Positions 1 through 8,267 of a stretch of 64,000 nt of DNA are shown here, piece by piece (the first letter of the stretch is position 1; each line of letters starts with the position of its first letter). Below the pieces are notes generated by a model that saw only the letters and a program-made list of their open reading frames with translations, was not told where the DNA came from and searched no databases. The translations under genes and the position numbers were made by a program. This stretch comes from Silvibacterium acidisoli (GTDB lineage: Bacteria; Acidobacteriota; Terriglobia; Terriglobales; Acidobacteriaceae): positions 4,464,001 through 4,528,000 of the forward strand of contig CP085323.1 of assembly GCA_022870745.1 (NCBI GenBank), read 5' to 3'.

Positions 1-1
1 C

Positions 2-3000
2 ACGGGAAGCTATGTCCTGAATTTCATTGATCCCGGAACATATATCCTGTCCGCGGAGGCGAACGGGTTTCGGCGCTGGGAGAAGCACGACCTCAGGCTC
101 GACACCGCGCAGGAAGTCAAAGTGAACATCACTTTGAAGCTGAGCGAGGCCTCGTCCACGGTTACCGTAGAGGCGGGTACGCCAGCCCTGGAGACCGCGA
201 ACGCGAACATCTCACAACTCTTCGACACCAGGGATATCAGCGGCCTGCCGATCGCTGATGGCAACCCGACCCAGCTTCTTCAGTTGGTCGGCGGCAGCAT
301 CAACACGGGCAACCCGATCTACAGCCGGGTCTTCGACATTGGCGCGATCACGACATTTCGTGTCAACGGTACTCCCGGCGCGAGCTCGTATTACCTGAAC
401 GGGGTTCCTGCCAATGCAACAACCGGCGGAGCCCAGGCCATGGCGATTGTCCCTCCTTCAGAGGCGATCGATCAGGTCAATGTCTCTACGCTCTGGTTCA
501 ATGGCAGCGACGGAAACACTGCCGCCGCAAACTTCAACTTCAACACCAAGAGTGGGACCAATCAGCCGCACGGATCAGTCTATGAGTACTTTGAAAACTC
601 GTACCTGAATGGGCGCACCTGGCATGAAGAAGAATTGAACCAGGCCAAACCTGCACAGAGATCGAACCACTTCGGCGGCACATTTGGCGGCCCGGTTGTC
701 ATTCCGCATGCGTATGACGGCAGAAGCAAAACCTTCTTCTTCGCTTTCCTGGACGAAGTCCGCGATACTCTTCCGAGGCCGACGAGCTACGAGGTTCCCA
801 CGCTCAAGATGCGCACCGGAGATCTCTCTGAGGTATGTACCTCAGGCTTTACGAATGGCCTCTGCAACACCGCGAACCAGCAGGTCTACAATCCTTTTTC
901 CGCGACTGCTACATCGGACGGGCATGTGATTCGCCAGCCTTTCCTCAACAACCAGATCCCTGCCAGCCTTCTCAGTACGTTCGGTCAGAAGGTGCTCTCG
1001 CTCTATCCGCAACCCAACATCCCGGGGGGCACGGTGGATGGCACTCCCAACTTCTACAGCCCCAACTCCGATACGGATACCTACTATGCATGGATGGTTC
1101 GCGGAGACCATCACTTTACCAATGACCATCACCTCGCGATGGACTACTTTCAGAGCAATCGAAAAGAGACATCCGGTGTAGCGCCAAACCTTGGCAGTGC
1201 GCTTCATCCCGGCTCCTATAACTATGAGCTCATCAACCATGGCTTTGGTATTACAGATACCATCGCCCTGACTGCAAATACGGTGCTCGACGCGCGGCTT
1301 GGTTTCAATCGCTTCGAACAATTTTTCGGTCCGCTGACTGTGGGCTACGATCTCTCCTCGCTGGGCTTTTCGAGCAAAGCGCTTGCGGAATTCCATGGCA
1401 CCAGCTATCTACCGATCATCAGCAGCGCGGACCTGTCCACCATCTCCTCAACTCCGTACGACCGTGCATTGAATCAGTATTCCGCAGCGGCTTCGTTGAC
1501 CAAGAGCGTCAGGAACCATCTCATCAAGTTCGGCTATGACGGAAGGCTGTATCGCACGAACTACAACAGCACCGGAAACAACAACGGAAACTACACGTTC
1601 AACGGAAGCTTCGCCTCGCAGACTGACACCAGCACCACTCAGTACGGCATGGGCATCACAGATCTGCTGGTTGGGCAGCCCACCGCGGGCAGCATCGATG
1701 TCAATGCCAGTTATGCCGCGCAGATTTTCTATCACTCTGCCTTCCTGCAGGATGAATGGAATGTCACACCAAAGTTGTCGATTGCAGCTGGCCTGCGCTA
1801 CGAGTTTGAAGGAGCGCCCACCGACCGCTACAACCGTAACACTCGCGGATTCGATCTGACCTCCGCGAACCCGACCCAATCAGCCGCGCAGGGCGCCTTC
1901 ACCTCCGCGTTTCCGGGTGGATTAGACCCAGGTCTGGGGCTTCCTGTGAAGACGGACTTCTCCGTGCTGGGAGGCTATACGTGGGCAGACAGCACGCATC
2001 GTGGCTTCTTCAACGCCGATAAGAAGGTCTTCCTTCCGCGAATGGGCCTTGCCTATGCTCTGCGTGAGGATACTGTCATTCGTACGGGTGCGGGCTTGTA
2101 CAAGATTCCTCTCTCTACCGCCAACGCATTCTGGCCGGCGGGGAATCAGACTGGCTTCAGCCAGACGACGAACCTTACTCCGACGACTGACAACGGACTG
2201 ACATTTGCTGCGAACATCAGCAATCCATTCCCAAACGGAGTGGTCCAGCCCACGGGCACAAGCCTGGGGCTCTACCAGAACCTTGGCGCAGCCGCGACAT
2301 ACTTTCCCGTAAACCCTCTTACGCAATACGCGGCACATTGGACTGCTGAGGTCCAGCATGCCTTCCTCAAGAAATGGGTTGCCGATGTCGTGTATCTGGG
2401 AAGCAAAGGCTGGAACATCGGCCAAAGCAGCAACATCGAAGATGCTGTTCCGCAACAATATTTCTCAACGAGCCCTACACGCGATACAGCGCTCATCAAT
2501 GCGATGACCCGCACCGTAAGCAACCCCTTTTATGGACTGCTCGGTTCCACCTCACAAAATTCGACTGCTCTCAACACTGGCAGTACTGTGCAGGTGCAGC
2601 AGTTGCTCCGTCCGAGACCGCAATTCACGGGCATTACCTCAACTGTCTTCAACTCCAGCGACGTCTATCACTCTCTCAACACCAAGGTCGTACGCAGATT
2701 CGCTGATGGGTACTCGTTTACTGCGGTCTACACATGGTCGAAACTCCTGGAACGCTCGGGCTTCAACAACGACTTCCAGGTTCTATCCACGAAGGCGCTG
2801 TCCAGCCAGGATGTTCCGCAACGCTTCACCGCGACCTTCGTGGGGGAACTCCCATTCGGAAGAGAACGTCATTGGTTGAACTCGATGCCGCTGTGGGCCG
2901 ATATGGCTCTCGGAGGCTGGCAAGCGAGCGGAAGCTACGGTACGCAGAGCGGCTATCCACTGGATTTCGGCAATGTGTTCTACTCCGGTGATCCAAGAAA

Positions 3001-3409
3001 GCTTCACTTCAAGTACGACAAAGCGCTTGTGGGAACCGGCACGCCCATGATCGATATCTCGGGCTTCTACCTTCCGACAGACGCAAATGGCAACGCATGG
3101 ACTTCAGCGGATGCGAAGCGCGCTGATTCGAGAATCCAGCTCTCGAACAACGTGCGCTACATGCCGCGCTACATGGGCAACACGCGTGCACCCGGACAGA
3201 GGGACGATATCAATCTCGCGATCACGAAGAAGTTCCAGTTATCGGATCGTGTGTCGACGTCCGTCCGCGCATCCTTCATCAATGCATTCAATACGTCGTG
3301 GTGGACCAACCCATATCTCGTGCCGTCGGTAGCTACTTTCGGGACGCTCGACGGCAACCAGTCCAACAATCCTCGCTACATCCAACTCAACGCCAGGATC
3401 AATTTCTAA
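2..3409 (+). CDS. TonB-dependent receptor-like outer-membrane protein, 5' truncated by window edge
   Basis: The reading frame is open from the first bases, so the start lies outside the window. The first ~60 residues read as the end of a carboxypeptidase-regulatory-like (beta-sandwich) domain, followed by a plug-like stretch and a long beta-barrel with many alternating aromatic strands, for example TKSGTNQPHGSVYEYF. It ends in an aromatic residue (NARINF), as expected for a barrel assembled by the BAM complex. Full-length acidobacterial relatives are about 1100-1200 aa, so little is missing. Such proteins are thought to import oligosaccharides or other large nutrients across the outer membrane. 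The alpha-galactosidase just downstream suggests a galactoside-containing glycan, which is inference from context only. Confidence 0.88.
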   Translation, partial: TGSYVLNFIDPGTYILSAEANGFRRWEKHDLRLDTAQEVKVNITLKLSEASSTVTVEAGTPALETANANISQLFDTRDISGLPIADGNPTQLLQLVGGSINTGNPIYSRVFDIGAITTFRVNGTPGASSYYLNGVPANATTGGAQAMAIVPPSEAIDQVNVSTLWFNGSDGNTAAANFNFNTKSGTNQPHGSVYEYFENSYLNGRTWHEEELNQAKPAQRSNHFGGTFGGPVVIPHAYDGRSKTFFFAFLDEVRDTLPRPTSYEVPTLKMRTGDLSEVCTSGFTNGLCNTANQQVYNPFSATATSDGHVIRQPFLNNQIPASLLSTFGQKVLSLYPQPNIPGGTVDGTPNFYSPNSDTDTYYAWMVRGDHHFTNDHHLAMDYFQSNRKETSGVAPNLGSALHPGSYNYELINHGFGITDTIALTANTVLDARLGFNRFEQFFGPLTVGYDLSSLGFSSKALAEFHGTSYLPIISSADLSTISSTPYDRALNQYSAAASLTKSVRNHLIKFGYDGRLYRTNYNSTGNNNGNYTFNGSFASQTDTSTTQYGMGITDLLVGQPTAGSIDVNASYAAQIFYHSAFLQDEWNVTPKLSIAAGLRYEFEGAPTDRYNRNTRGFDLTSANPTQSAAQGAFTSAFPGGLDPGLGLPVKTDFSVLGGYTWADSTHRGFFNADKKVFLPRMGLAYALREDTVIRTGAGLYKIPLSTANAFWPAGNQTGFSQTTNLTPTTDNGLTFAANISNPFPNGVVQPTGTSLGLYQNLGAAATYFPVNPLTQYAAHWTAEVQHAFLKKWVADVVYLGSKGWNIGQSSNIEDAVPQQYFSTSPTRDTALINAMTRTVSNPFYGLLGSTSQNSTALNTGSTVQVQQLLRPRPQFTGITSTVFNSSDVYHSLNTKVVRRFADGYSFTAVYTWSKLLERSGFNNDFQVLSTKALSSQDVPQRFTATFVGELPFGRERHWLNSMPLWADMALGGWQASGSYGTQSGYPLDFGNVFYSGDPRKLHFKYDKALVGTGTPMIDISGFYLPTDANGNAWTSADAKRADSRIQLSNNVRYMPRYMGNTRAPGQRDDINLAITKKFQLSDRVSTSVRASFINAFNTSWWTNPYLVPSVATFGTLDGNQSNNPRYIQLNARINF

Positions 3410-3417
3410 AACCCTTC

Positions 3418-3464
3418 GGACACATCTTCCGCTCGCCTGCTTAAGACGGCAGGAAGATGTGTCC
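3418..3464 (+). terminator. Hairpin after the first receptor gene
   Basis: A perfect 13-bp inverted repeat (GGACACATCTTCC, 3418-3430, and its complement 3452-3464) starts 9 bp after the receptor stop and is followed by a T-rich stretch. It fits an intrinsic terminator or attenuator. It also covers an in-frame upstream ATG (3457) of the next gene, which argues against that start. Confidence 0.7.
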
Positions 3465-3492
3465 TCATTTCTTTCACGTTCTTACATTGGAG

Positions 3493-4689
3493 ATGGCTTT
3501 GACGAGCAAGTATTTATGGCGGTGCCTGGGTATCGCGTTATTGGCGCTGTCGGTAACGGCGTCTCATGGGCAAGAGCTGGCCTCTACGCCATCGATGGGA
3601 TGGAATAGTTGGAATCACTTCCGCGATAAGGCGGACGACGCGACCATCCGGGCTATCGCCGAGGCAATGGTGACAAGCGGTATGCGCGATGCAGGCTACG
3701 TCTACGTGAACATCGACGACGACTGGGAAGGTGTGCGCGATGCGCAAGGAAATATCCAGGCGAACGCGAAGTTTCCCGACATGAAGGCTCTGGCCGATTT
3801 CGTACACAGCAAGGGACTGAAGTTGGGTATCTATTCTTCACCTGGCTTGAAAACCTGCGCTGGCTACGAGGGAAGTTACGGGCACGAGGAACAAGATGCA
3901 AAGACCTTTGCTGCCTGGGGCATCGATTATCTGAAGTACGACCTGTGCGGTATGCGCGATCAGATGAAGGCGGCTGGTTCGCCCGAAGCAGCGCACAACA
4001 TGATGGTGAATGCCTACCTCAAGATGCGGGATGCTCTGCAGGCAACCGAGAGGCCGATCGTGTACAGCCTCTGCCAATACGGAGTGGACTCCGTGTGGGA
4101 GTGGGGAGCGAGCGTCGGGGGCAATGCATGGCGCACTACCTACGACATCAGAGACAACTACGCCAGCATGGTGGAGATCGGTTTCAGCCAGGCAGGTCTT
4201 GCTAAATTTGCGAGGCCGGGGCACTGGAACGATCCGGATATGTTGGAGATCGGTAACGGCGGTATGAACTTACAGGAGTACCGCACACACATAAGCCTTT
4301 GGGCGATTCTAGCCGCGCCATTGTTGGCCGGAAATGATCTGACGCACATGACTCCGGAAACCGTGGCGCTGCTGACCAATAAAGACGTGATCGCGATCGA
4401 TCAGGACCAGGCAGGGAAGCAAGGCGATCGAGTGAGCGCTGTAGGGCCGATGGAAGTATGGCTTCGTCCTTTAGCCGATGGGGGCGCAGCGATAGGCATC
4501 TTTAACCGGCACCCGGGCTCCATGAAAGCTACGGTGGACCTCAGCATGCTCGGGCTGGACCATGCCTCGAAGGTACGCGACGTGTGGGCAGGAACTGAGA
4601 TGACTCCGATGAAAGGTCCGATGGTCTTTCAGGTTCCCGGGCACGGCGTAGTTCTGTTGCGTGTTAGCCGCCAAGATCCACAGCGTTAG
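3493..4689 (+). CDS. Exported GH27 alpha-galactosidase
   Basis: Predicted to hydrolyse terminal alpha-1,6-galactosides (or related alpha-linked sugars) in the periplasm or outside the cell. After a signal peptide (about residues 1-26, ending ASHGQ) comes the typical family opening STPSMGWNSWNHF. The nucleophile motif YLKYDLCG places the nucleophile at Asp150, and the RPGHWNDPDML motif near residues 242-251 carries the acid/base aspartate region. A small C-terminal beta domain follows the barrel. At 398 aa the length is normal for GH27. I chose ATG 3493 because the upstream ATG at 3457 lies inside a terminator-like hairpin and the signal peptide reads best from here. It lies downstream of an outer-membrane receptor and upstream of an exported hydrolase, suggesting a small glycan-use locus. 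Confidence 0.92.
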   Translation: MALTSKYLWRCLGIALLALSVTASHGQELASTPSMGWNSWNHFRDKADDATIRAIAEAMVTSGMRDAGYVYVNIDDDWEGVRDAQGNIQANAKFPDMKALADFVHSKGLKLGIYSSPGLKTCAGYEGSYGHEEQDAKTFAAWGIDYLKYDLCGMRDQMKAAGSPEAAHNMMVNAYLKMRDALQATERPIVYSLCQYGVDSVWEWGASVGGNAWRTTYDIRDNYASMVEIGFSQAGLAKFARPGHWNDPDMLEIGNGGMNLQEYRTHISLWAILAAPLLAGNDLTHMTPETVALLTNKDVIAIDQDQAGKQGDRVSAVGPMEVWLRPLADGGAAIGIFNRHPGSMKATVDLSMLGLDHASKVRDVWAGTEMTPMKGPMVFQVPGHGVVLLRVSRQDPQR

Positions 4690-4713
4690 AGTCATCGTAC
4701 ACATCGGAGAAAG

Positions 4714-5673
4714 ATGCCCCTCAATCGTCGGAGTTTTCTTAAGTATGGCGCGATAGCGCCTGCCGGAGTGCTATTGCCTGAGACCGCGTTGGCGGTTCGC
4801 GTTGCAGGTGACTCCACGTTTACCTTGTGGCAATTGCCTTTGCAGCAGACTCCAAGCCAGGGCAATTCCTATGTATTCCGCTCGAAGCACGGAAAAGTGA
4901 TCGTCGTGGATGGTGGCATGCCGGGCGAGGCCGGCTACCTGCGCGGCTTTCTGGGTGCGCTGGGAAATAAGGTCGAAGCGTGGTTTCTTTCCCATCCTCA
5001 CAATGATCACGTCGGTGCCATCAGCGAAATTCTTAAGGCACCGCAGGGCATCTGCATTAAAACCATCTATCACTCGAAATTATCGGCGAGCCTATACAAG
5101 GACGATCCCGTCGTCGCTGGCTTGTACAAGAATCTAGAGACATACAGGCTTCCATCTCCAGCGGTGCCACGTCACGATGTGTTGTCCGAAGATCTGGAAT
5201 CCACAAACGACTCACCGGCCGAGGTGATCGATGTTCGGCCTGGTTTAGCGGGAGAGATTGACGGCGTACATTTCAAAATCCTCTCTGCAAAAAATGAAGA
5301 AATCACTTCCAATCAGTACAACAACTCATCGATGATCGTTCGGATGTGGGACGCAACGCGTTCAGTAGTTTTCCTGGGTGATACCGGAGAAGAGGAAGGT
5401 GAAAAAGTACTGAATGGACAGTTCCGGCGAGACCTGGATTGCGACTTCCTACAGCTGGCTCATCATGGTCAGCAAGGCGTCGACAAGAAGTTCTACCAGT
5501 CGATCAAGTTCAATGCCTGCCTTTGGTCCACGCCCCGATGGCTGTGGGATAACGATGCGGGCCGGGGCTTCAATACAGGCCCATGGAAGACCCTTGAGAC
5601 GCGACAGTGGATGAAGGAGTTAGGAATCGAGAAGCATTTCTTTGCCGCGGATGGGCTTCAGATCATTCAATAG
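4714..5673 (+). CDS. Tat-exported metallo-beta-lactamase-fold hydrolase
   Basis: 319 aa. The N-terminus has a twin-arginine signal (LNRRSFLKYGAIA, then a hydrophobic stretch ending at ALA), so it is probably exported folded. The metal-binding motif H94-x-H96-x-D98-H99 (HPHNDH) is intact, with a later FLGDTG aspartate and an AHHGQ histidine, as in the MBL fold. The C-terminal half resembles the MBL domain of ComEC-type proteins (SSMIVRMWD, GDTG, HHG) more than classic beta-lactamases. The substrate cannot be told; a phosphodiester or lactone is possible. It lies 24 bp after the alpha-galactosidase and is probably co-transcribed. Confidence 0.82.
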   Translation: MPLNRRSFLKYGAIAPAGVLLPETALAVRVAGDSTFTLWQLPLQQTPSQGNSYVFRSKHGKVIVVDGGMPGEAGYLRGFLGALGNKVEAWFLSHPHNDHVGAISEILKAPQGICIKTIYHSKLSASLYKDDPVVAGLYKNLETYRLPSPAVPRHDVLSEDLESTNDSPAEVIDVRPGLAGEIDGVHFKILSAKNEEITSNQYNNSSMIVRMWDATRSVVFLGDTGEEEGEKVLNGQFRRDLDCDFLQLAHHGQQGVDKKFYQSIKFNACLWSTPRWLWDNDAGRGFNTGPWKTLETRQWMKELGIEKHFFAADGLQIIQ

Positions 5674-6137
5674 CGAACCACGAACTATGCGTATGTGACG
5701 GTAAACTTCTCCGGAACAAACCCTAATAACAGCATTCGGCGACATGCAGACGCCGTCGCTAGCTTTTGCGCTGTGACAATCATTCAGGCTTGTTCACACC
5801 GCAATGCCGGCGTGGGTCAACATGAGTGGCTCTGCGAGCAGGCAGAAAGCACGCGATGGCAGCCACCAGGCGCAGTAATGCAGCGTCCAATACGAACATG
5901 AAGAGAGAAAGCCTTGGTGATCTTCTACTCACTCATCTACGGGGCGGCGGTTCTTCGATAAGTAGTAAATCGCCAATGCACTCTTCGAGCGCGGCTACGG
6001 TTGGAAGAGTGCATTGGCCTGTTATTACTTGTCGAGAGGTTCATGCGGTGGATACGCAATCGATGGCCGGCGCAGTTTCATCTTGTTCGACTTACGCAGG
6101 TTGGGACTTTGATGGCGTATGCTCCTTAATTTGATTG
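5674..6137. other. Intergenic region between convergent genes
   Basis: No convincing gene. It separates the MBL-fold gene from the sigma-factor gene, which ends at 6138 on the other strand. The only strong structure is the long hairpin repeat at 5954-6036. Confidence 0.6.
5954..6036. repeat. Long hairpin repeat, copy A
   Basis: The two arms (5960-5986 and 6004-6030, 27 nt each) pair almost completely. The inner stem GCCAATGCACTCTTC is perfect, interrupted outward by a 3x3 internal loop (ATC opposite CTG), then TAA and AAGTA pairs, with two wobble pairs and further pairing out to 5954/6036. A related hairpin with compensatory base changes lies at 42840-42901. It could be a REP-like palindrome, a structured RNA or a bidirectional terminator between the convergent genes. 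Confidence 0.75.
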
Positions 6138-6758
6138 TCAGAGAGATATCGCTGTGAGCTTGGGTTTGAGTAGCACCAGTCCACGGTAGAACCGCGACTT
6201 GACTGAAGAGAGCGACAGGCCCATGCGTCGTGCTATTTCTTCCAGAGAGAGATCCTGCTCCAGGCGCATCGAAACTATCTCGCGATGCCGGGGGGTCAGG
6301 CTGCGTATGCCTTCCATCAGCACGCGTGCAGACTCCTGGTCAATGCAATATTCGATTGGAGTGGGATCCGAGCTCACCAGCGAGGGATGCCAATCCTCGC
6401 CCGACTCAGGTAACGGTTCGGACTGGCGGATACGGGCCAGCTTACGCTGGGTGTCGAAGGTTAGGTTGCGCGCGACAGCGAACAGCCACGTTACGAACTG
6501 CGACTCGCCTTTGAACTGCGCGCCGTGCGAGAGGACGCGCATCCATGTCTCCTGCAGCAGGTCTTCGCACAGGTCACGGTCCGAGGTCAGCCGGATGAGG
6601 TATCCGCGCAGCCGCCCCTGGTAGCGCTCGATCAGCTCCGGCATGATCTTCGGATCGCCGGCTCGCAGCCGCGCCATGATTCCATGATTTTCCGTCACAA
6701 TCTCGTCGGCGCTCTTGGTGCAGCCGGTCTCTTCACGCTGTAAGACATCGATCATCAT
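6138..6758 (-). CDS. ECF-type RNA polymerase sigma factor
   Basis: 206 aa. Region 2 is visible at about residues 40-110 (YQGRLRGYLIRLTSDRD, DLLQETWMRV, FVTWLFAVARN) and region 4 at about 150-200 (LTPRHREIVSMRLEQ, LSLEEIARRMGLS, VKSRFYRG). It should direct RNA polymerase to a stress or envelope promoter set. No obvious anti-sigma factor gene adjoins it. The start is preceded by AGGAG a few bases upstream. It is transcribed divergently from the RND efflux operon, and the 267-bp gap holds two copies of a candidate response-regulator box, so it may share control with the pump. Confidence 0.88.
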   Translation of the reverse strand: MMIDVLQREETGCTKSADEIVTENHGIMARLRAGDPKIMPELIERYQGRLRGYLIRLTSDRDLCEDLLQETWMRVLSHGAQFKGESQFVTWLFAVARNLTFDTQRKLARIRQSEPLPESGEDWHPSLVSSDPTPIEYCIDQESARVLMEGIRSLTPRHREIVSMRLEQDLSLEEIARRMGLSLSSVKSRFYRGLVLLKPKLTAISL

Positions 6759-6877
6759 TTCGCTCCTGGCTTTGCGCGGCGCCTATTGGGCAGCTCATGC
6801 CACGTTTCTCCGGGCGAATGCCGCCGCAACGCAGCGTTGCCCGTAAGCTGATTCTCCGCGAGAACGTGGGTTTTGAA

Positions 6878-6941
6878 TGTCGGGTTATGTCATGCGACGT
6901 CCTGTGCCCGCATGTTGCGGCGGTTTTGTCGGGATTTGTCG
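6878..6941. promoter_or_regulatory. Two YGACA-N5-CGACA boxes upstream of the efflux operon
   Basis: On the minus strand, 6878-6892 reads TGACATAACCCGACA and 6927-6941 reads CGACAAATCCCGACA. Each is a direct repeat of a 5-bp half-site with 10-bp period, and the two boxes are 49 bp apart. The geometry equals that of CpxR-type boxes (two pentamers spaced by 5 bp), though the half-site differs from GTAAA. They lie between the divergent sigma-factor and efflux genes. Binding is inferred, not shown. Confidence 0.55.
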
Positions 6942-7025
6942 TGTACGCGTCGCGGGCTGCCACGTTTTCCTTGTTCCGTTCTTCCATACCGCTAGCACAA
7001 CGTTGCCAACGGTGCGAAGGACATC

Positions 7026-8267
7026 ATGGAAGAGAGCGTAAACGCGCAGGCCTCCGCGCCGCAGCCATCCCCAATTTCCCCCCATCATTCTCCCGAGCCA
7101 CACCGCAGCAGCCGCGGGCGCTGGATTGTTTTCATCGTCGTCGTCGTGCTTCTGTTAGCAGCGGTCGTGCACTATCGCAGAAAGAAAAAGCAGGAGAAGC
7201 CCGCGGCGAATGCCGAAAACACTCCGGTCAGGGTAGTGCCCGCCACCGCGGAGATCGGCGACATGAATGTCTACGTGCGCGCCATCGGCACGGTTACGCC
7301 TGTCGCCACGGACACCATCACCGCTCAGGTCACAGGCGTCATCAAGGCAGTGCACTACAGCGAAGGCCAGAGCGTGAAGAAGGGTGATCTGCTCATTGAG
7401 ATCGATCCACGCCTCTATGACGCGCAGCTTGCCGAGGCCAGGGGCGCGCTCGATCGCGACCAGAACACACTGGCTGAGGCACGTATGGACCTGGAGCGCT
7501 ATCGCCAGGCGTGGAGCCGCAATGGTGTTTCCCGCCAGCAGCTCGAGGACCAGGAAAAGACCGTGCTCGCCGACCAGGGTACCGTCAGCTATGACCAGGG
7601 CGCCGTGCAATATGCGCAGGCCGAGCGCGACTACTGCGACATCACCGCGCCAATCAGCGGCCGCGTCGGTCTGCGCCTGGTCGATGCGGGCAATCTCGTC
7701 ACCGCGAACGCCACCACTGCGCTGGTCGTTATCACGCAGGTTGCGCCAATCACCACCATCTTTCCGATCGCCGAGGACCAGCTCCCCGCTGTACTCACGC
7801 ACATGAACCCGCATCATCCGCTCGCCGCGCAAGCCTTCGACCGCGATCAGCAGTCGCTGCTGGCCGAGGGCCGCCTCACGACCGTCGACAACCAGATCGA
7901 CACCACCACCGGCACCGCGAAGCTGCGCGCGACCTTCGCCAATAGCGACGGCCGTCTCTTCCCCAACCAGTTTGTCAACGTACGCCTGCTCGTCGACACG
8001 CTGCATCAGCAGGTGCTCGTGCCCGCCTCGGCGATCCAGCACAACGGGCAGCAGGCCTATGTCTTCCTGCTCGATCAGGGCAAGGCCGCGGTACGCAATG
8101 TCACCGTGGGCGCAACTGATAATGGACAAACCGCGGTCACCGGCATCGCTGTAGGCGACGTGCTGGCCGACAGCAGCTTCGAGAAGCTGCAGAGCGGAAC
8201 GGCTGTGACGCTGATGCACGCCGCCCCTCTGTCGGCTGCGTCCCCATCTAATGGGGCCGCGCAGTGA
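7026..8267 (+). CDS. mdtA-like: RND efflux periplasmic adaptor (membrane fusion protein, MdtA-like)
   Basis: 413 aa. It has a short cytoplasmic N-terminus, one membrane anchor (about residues 37-53, rich in V and L), then the split biotinyl-lipoyl motif (GVIKAVHYSEGQSVKKGDLL). An alpha-helical hairpin (AEARGALDRDQNTLAEARMD), the second lipoyl half (ITAPISGRVGLRLVDAGN) and beta-barrel and membrane-proximal domains follow. It joins the inner-membrane RND pumps to the outer-membrane channel. A GAAGGA sequence precedes the ATG. It is the first gene of a tight operon, overlaps the next gene by 4 bp (GTGA), and has two candidate regulator boxes 85-150 bp upstream. Confidence 0.93.
   Translation: MEESVNAQASAPQPSPISPHHSPEPHRSSRGRWIVFIVVVVLLLAAVVHYRRKKKQEKPAANAENTPVRVVPATAEIGDMNVYVRAIGTVTPVATDTITAQVTGVIKAVHYSEGQSVKKGDLLIEIDPRLYDAQLAEARGALDRDQNTLAEARMDLERYRQAWSRNGVSRQQLEDQEKTVLADQGTVSYDQGAVQYAQAERDYCDITAPISGRVGLRLVDAGNLVTANATTALVVITQVAPITTIFPIAEDQLPAVLTHMNPHHPLAAQAFDRDQQSLLAEGRLTTVDNQIDTTTGTAKLRATFANSDGRLFPNQFVNVRLLVDTLHQQVLVPASAIQHNGQQAYVFLLDQGKAAVRNVTVGATDNGQTAVTGIAVGDVLADSSFEKLQSGTAVTLMHAAPLSAASPSNGAAQ

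Noticed and set aside
3457-3492. Earlier ATG for the GH27 gene
   Set aside because: It lies inside the 3418-3464 hairpin, and the extra residues would precede a complete signal peptide.
6733-6987. Minus-strand frame in the gap between the sigma and adaptor genes
   Set aside because: It overlaps the sigma gene start and the two regulator boxes, is basic and low-complexity, and has no recognisable domain.
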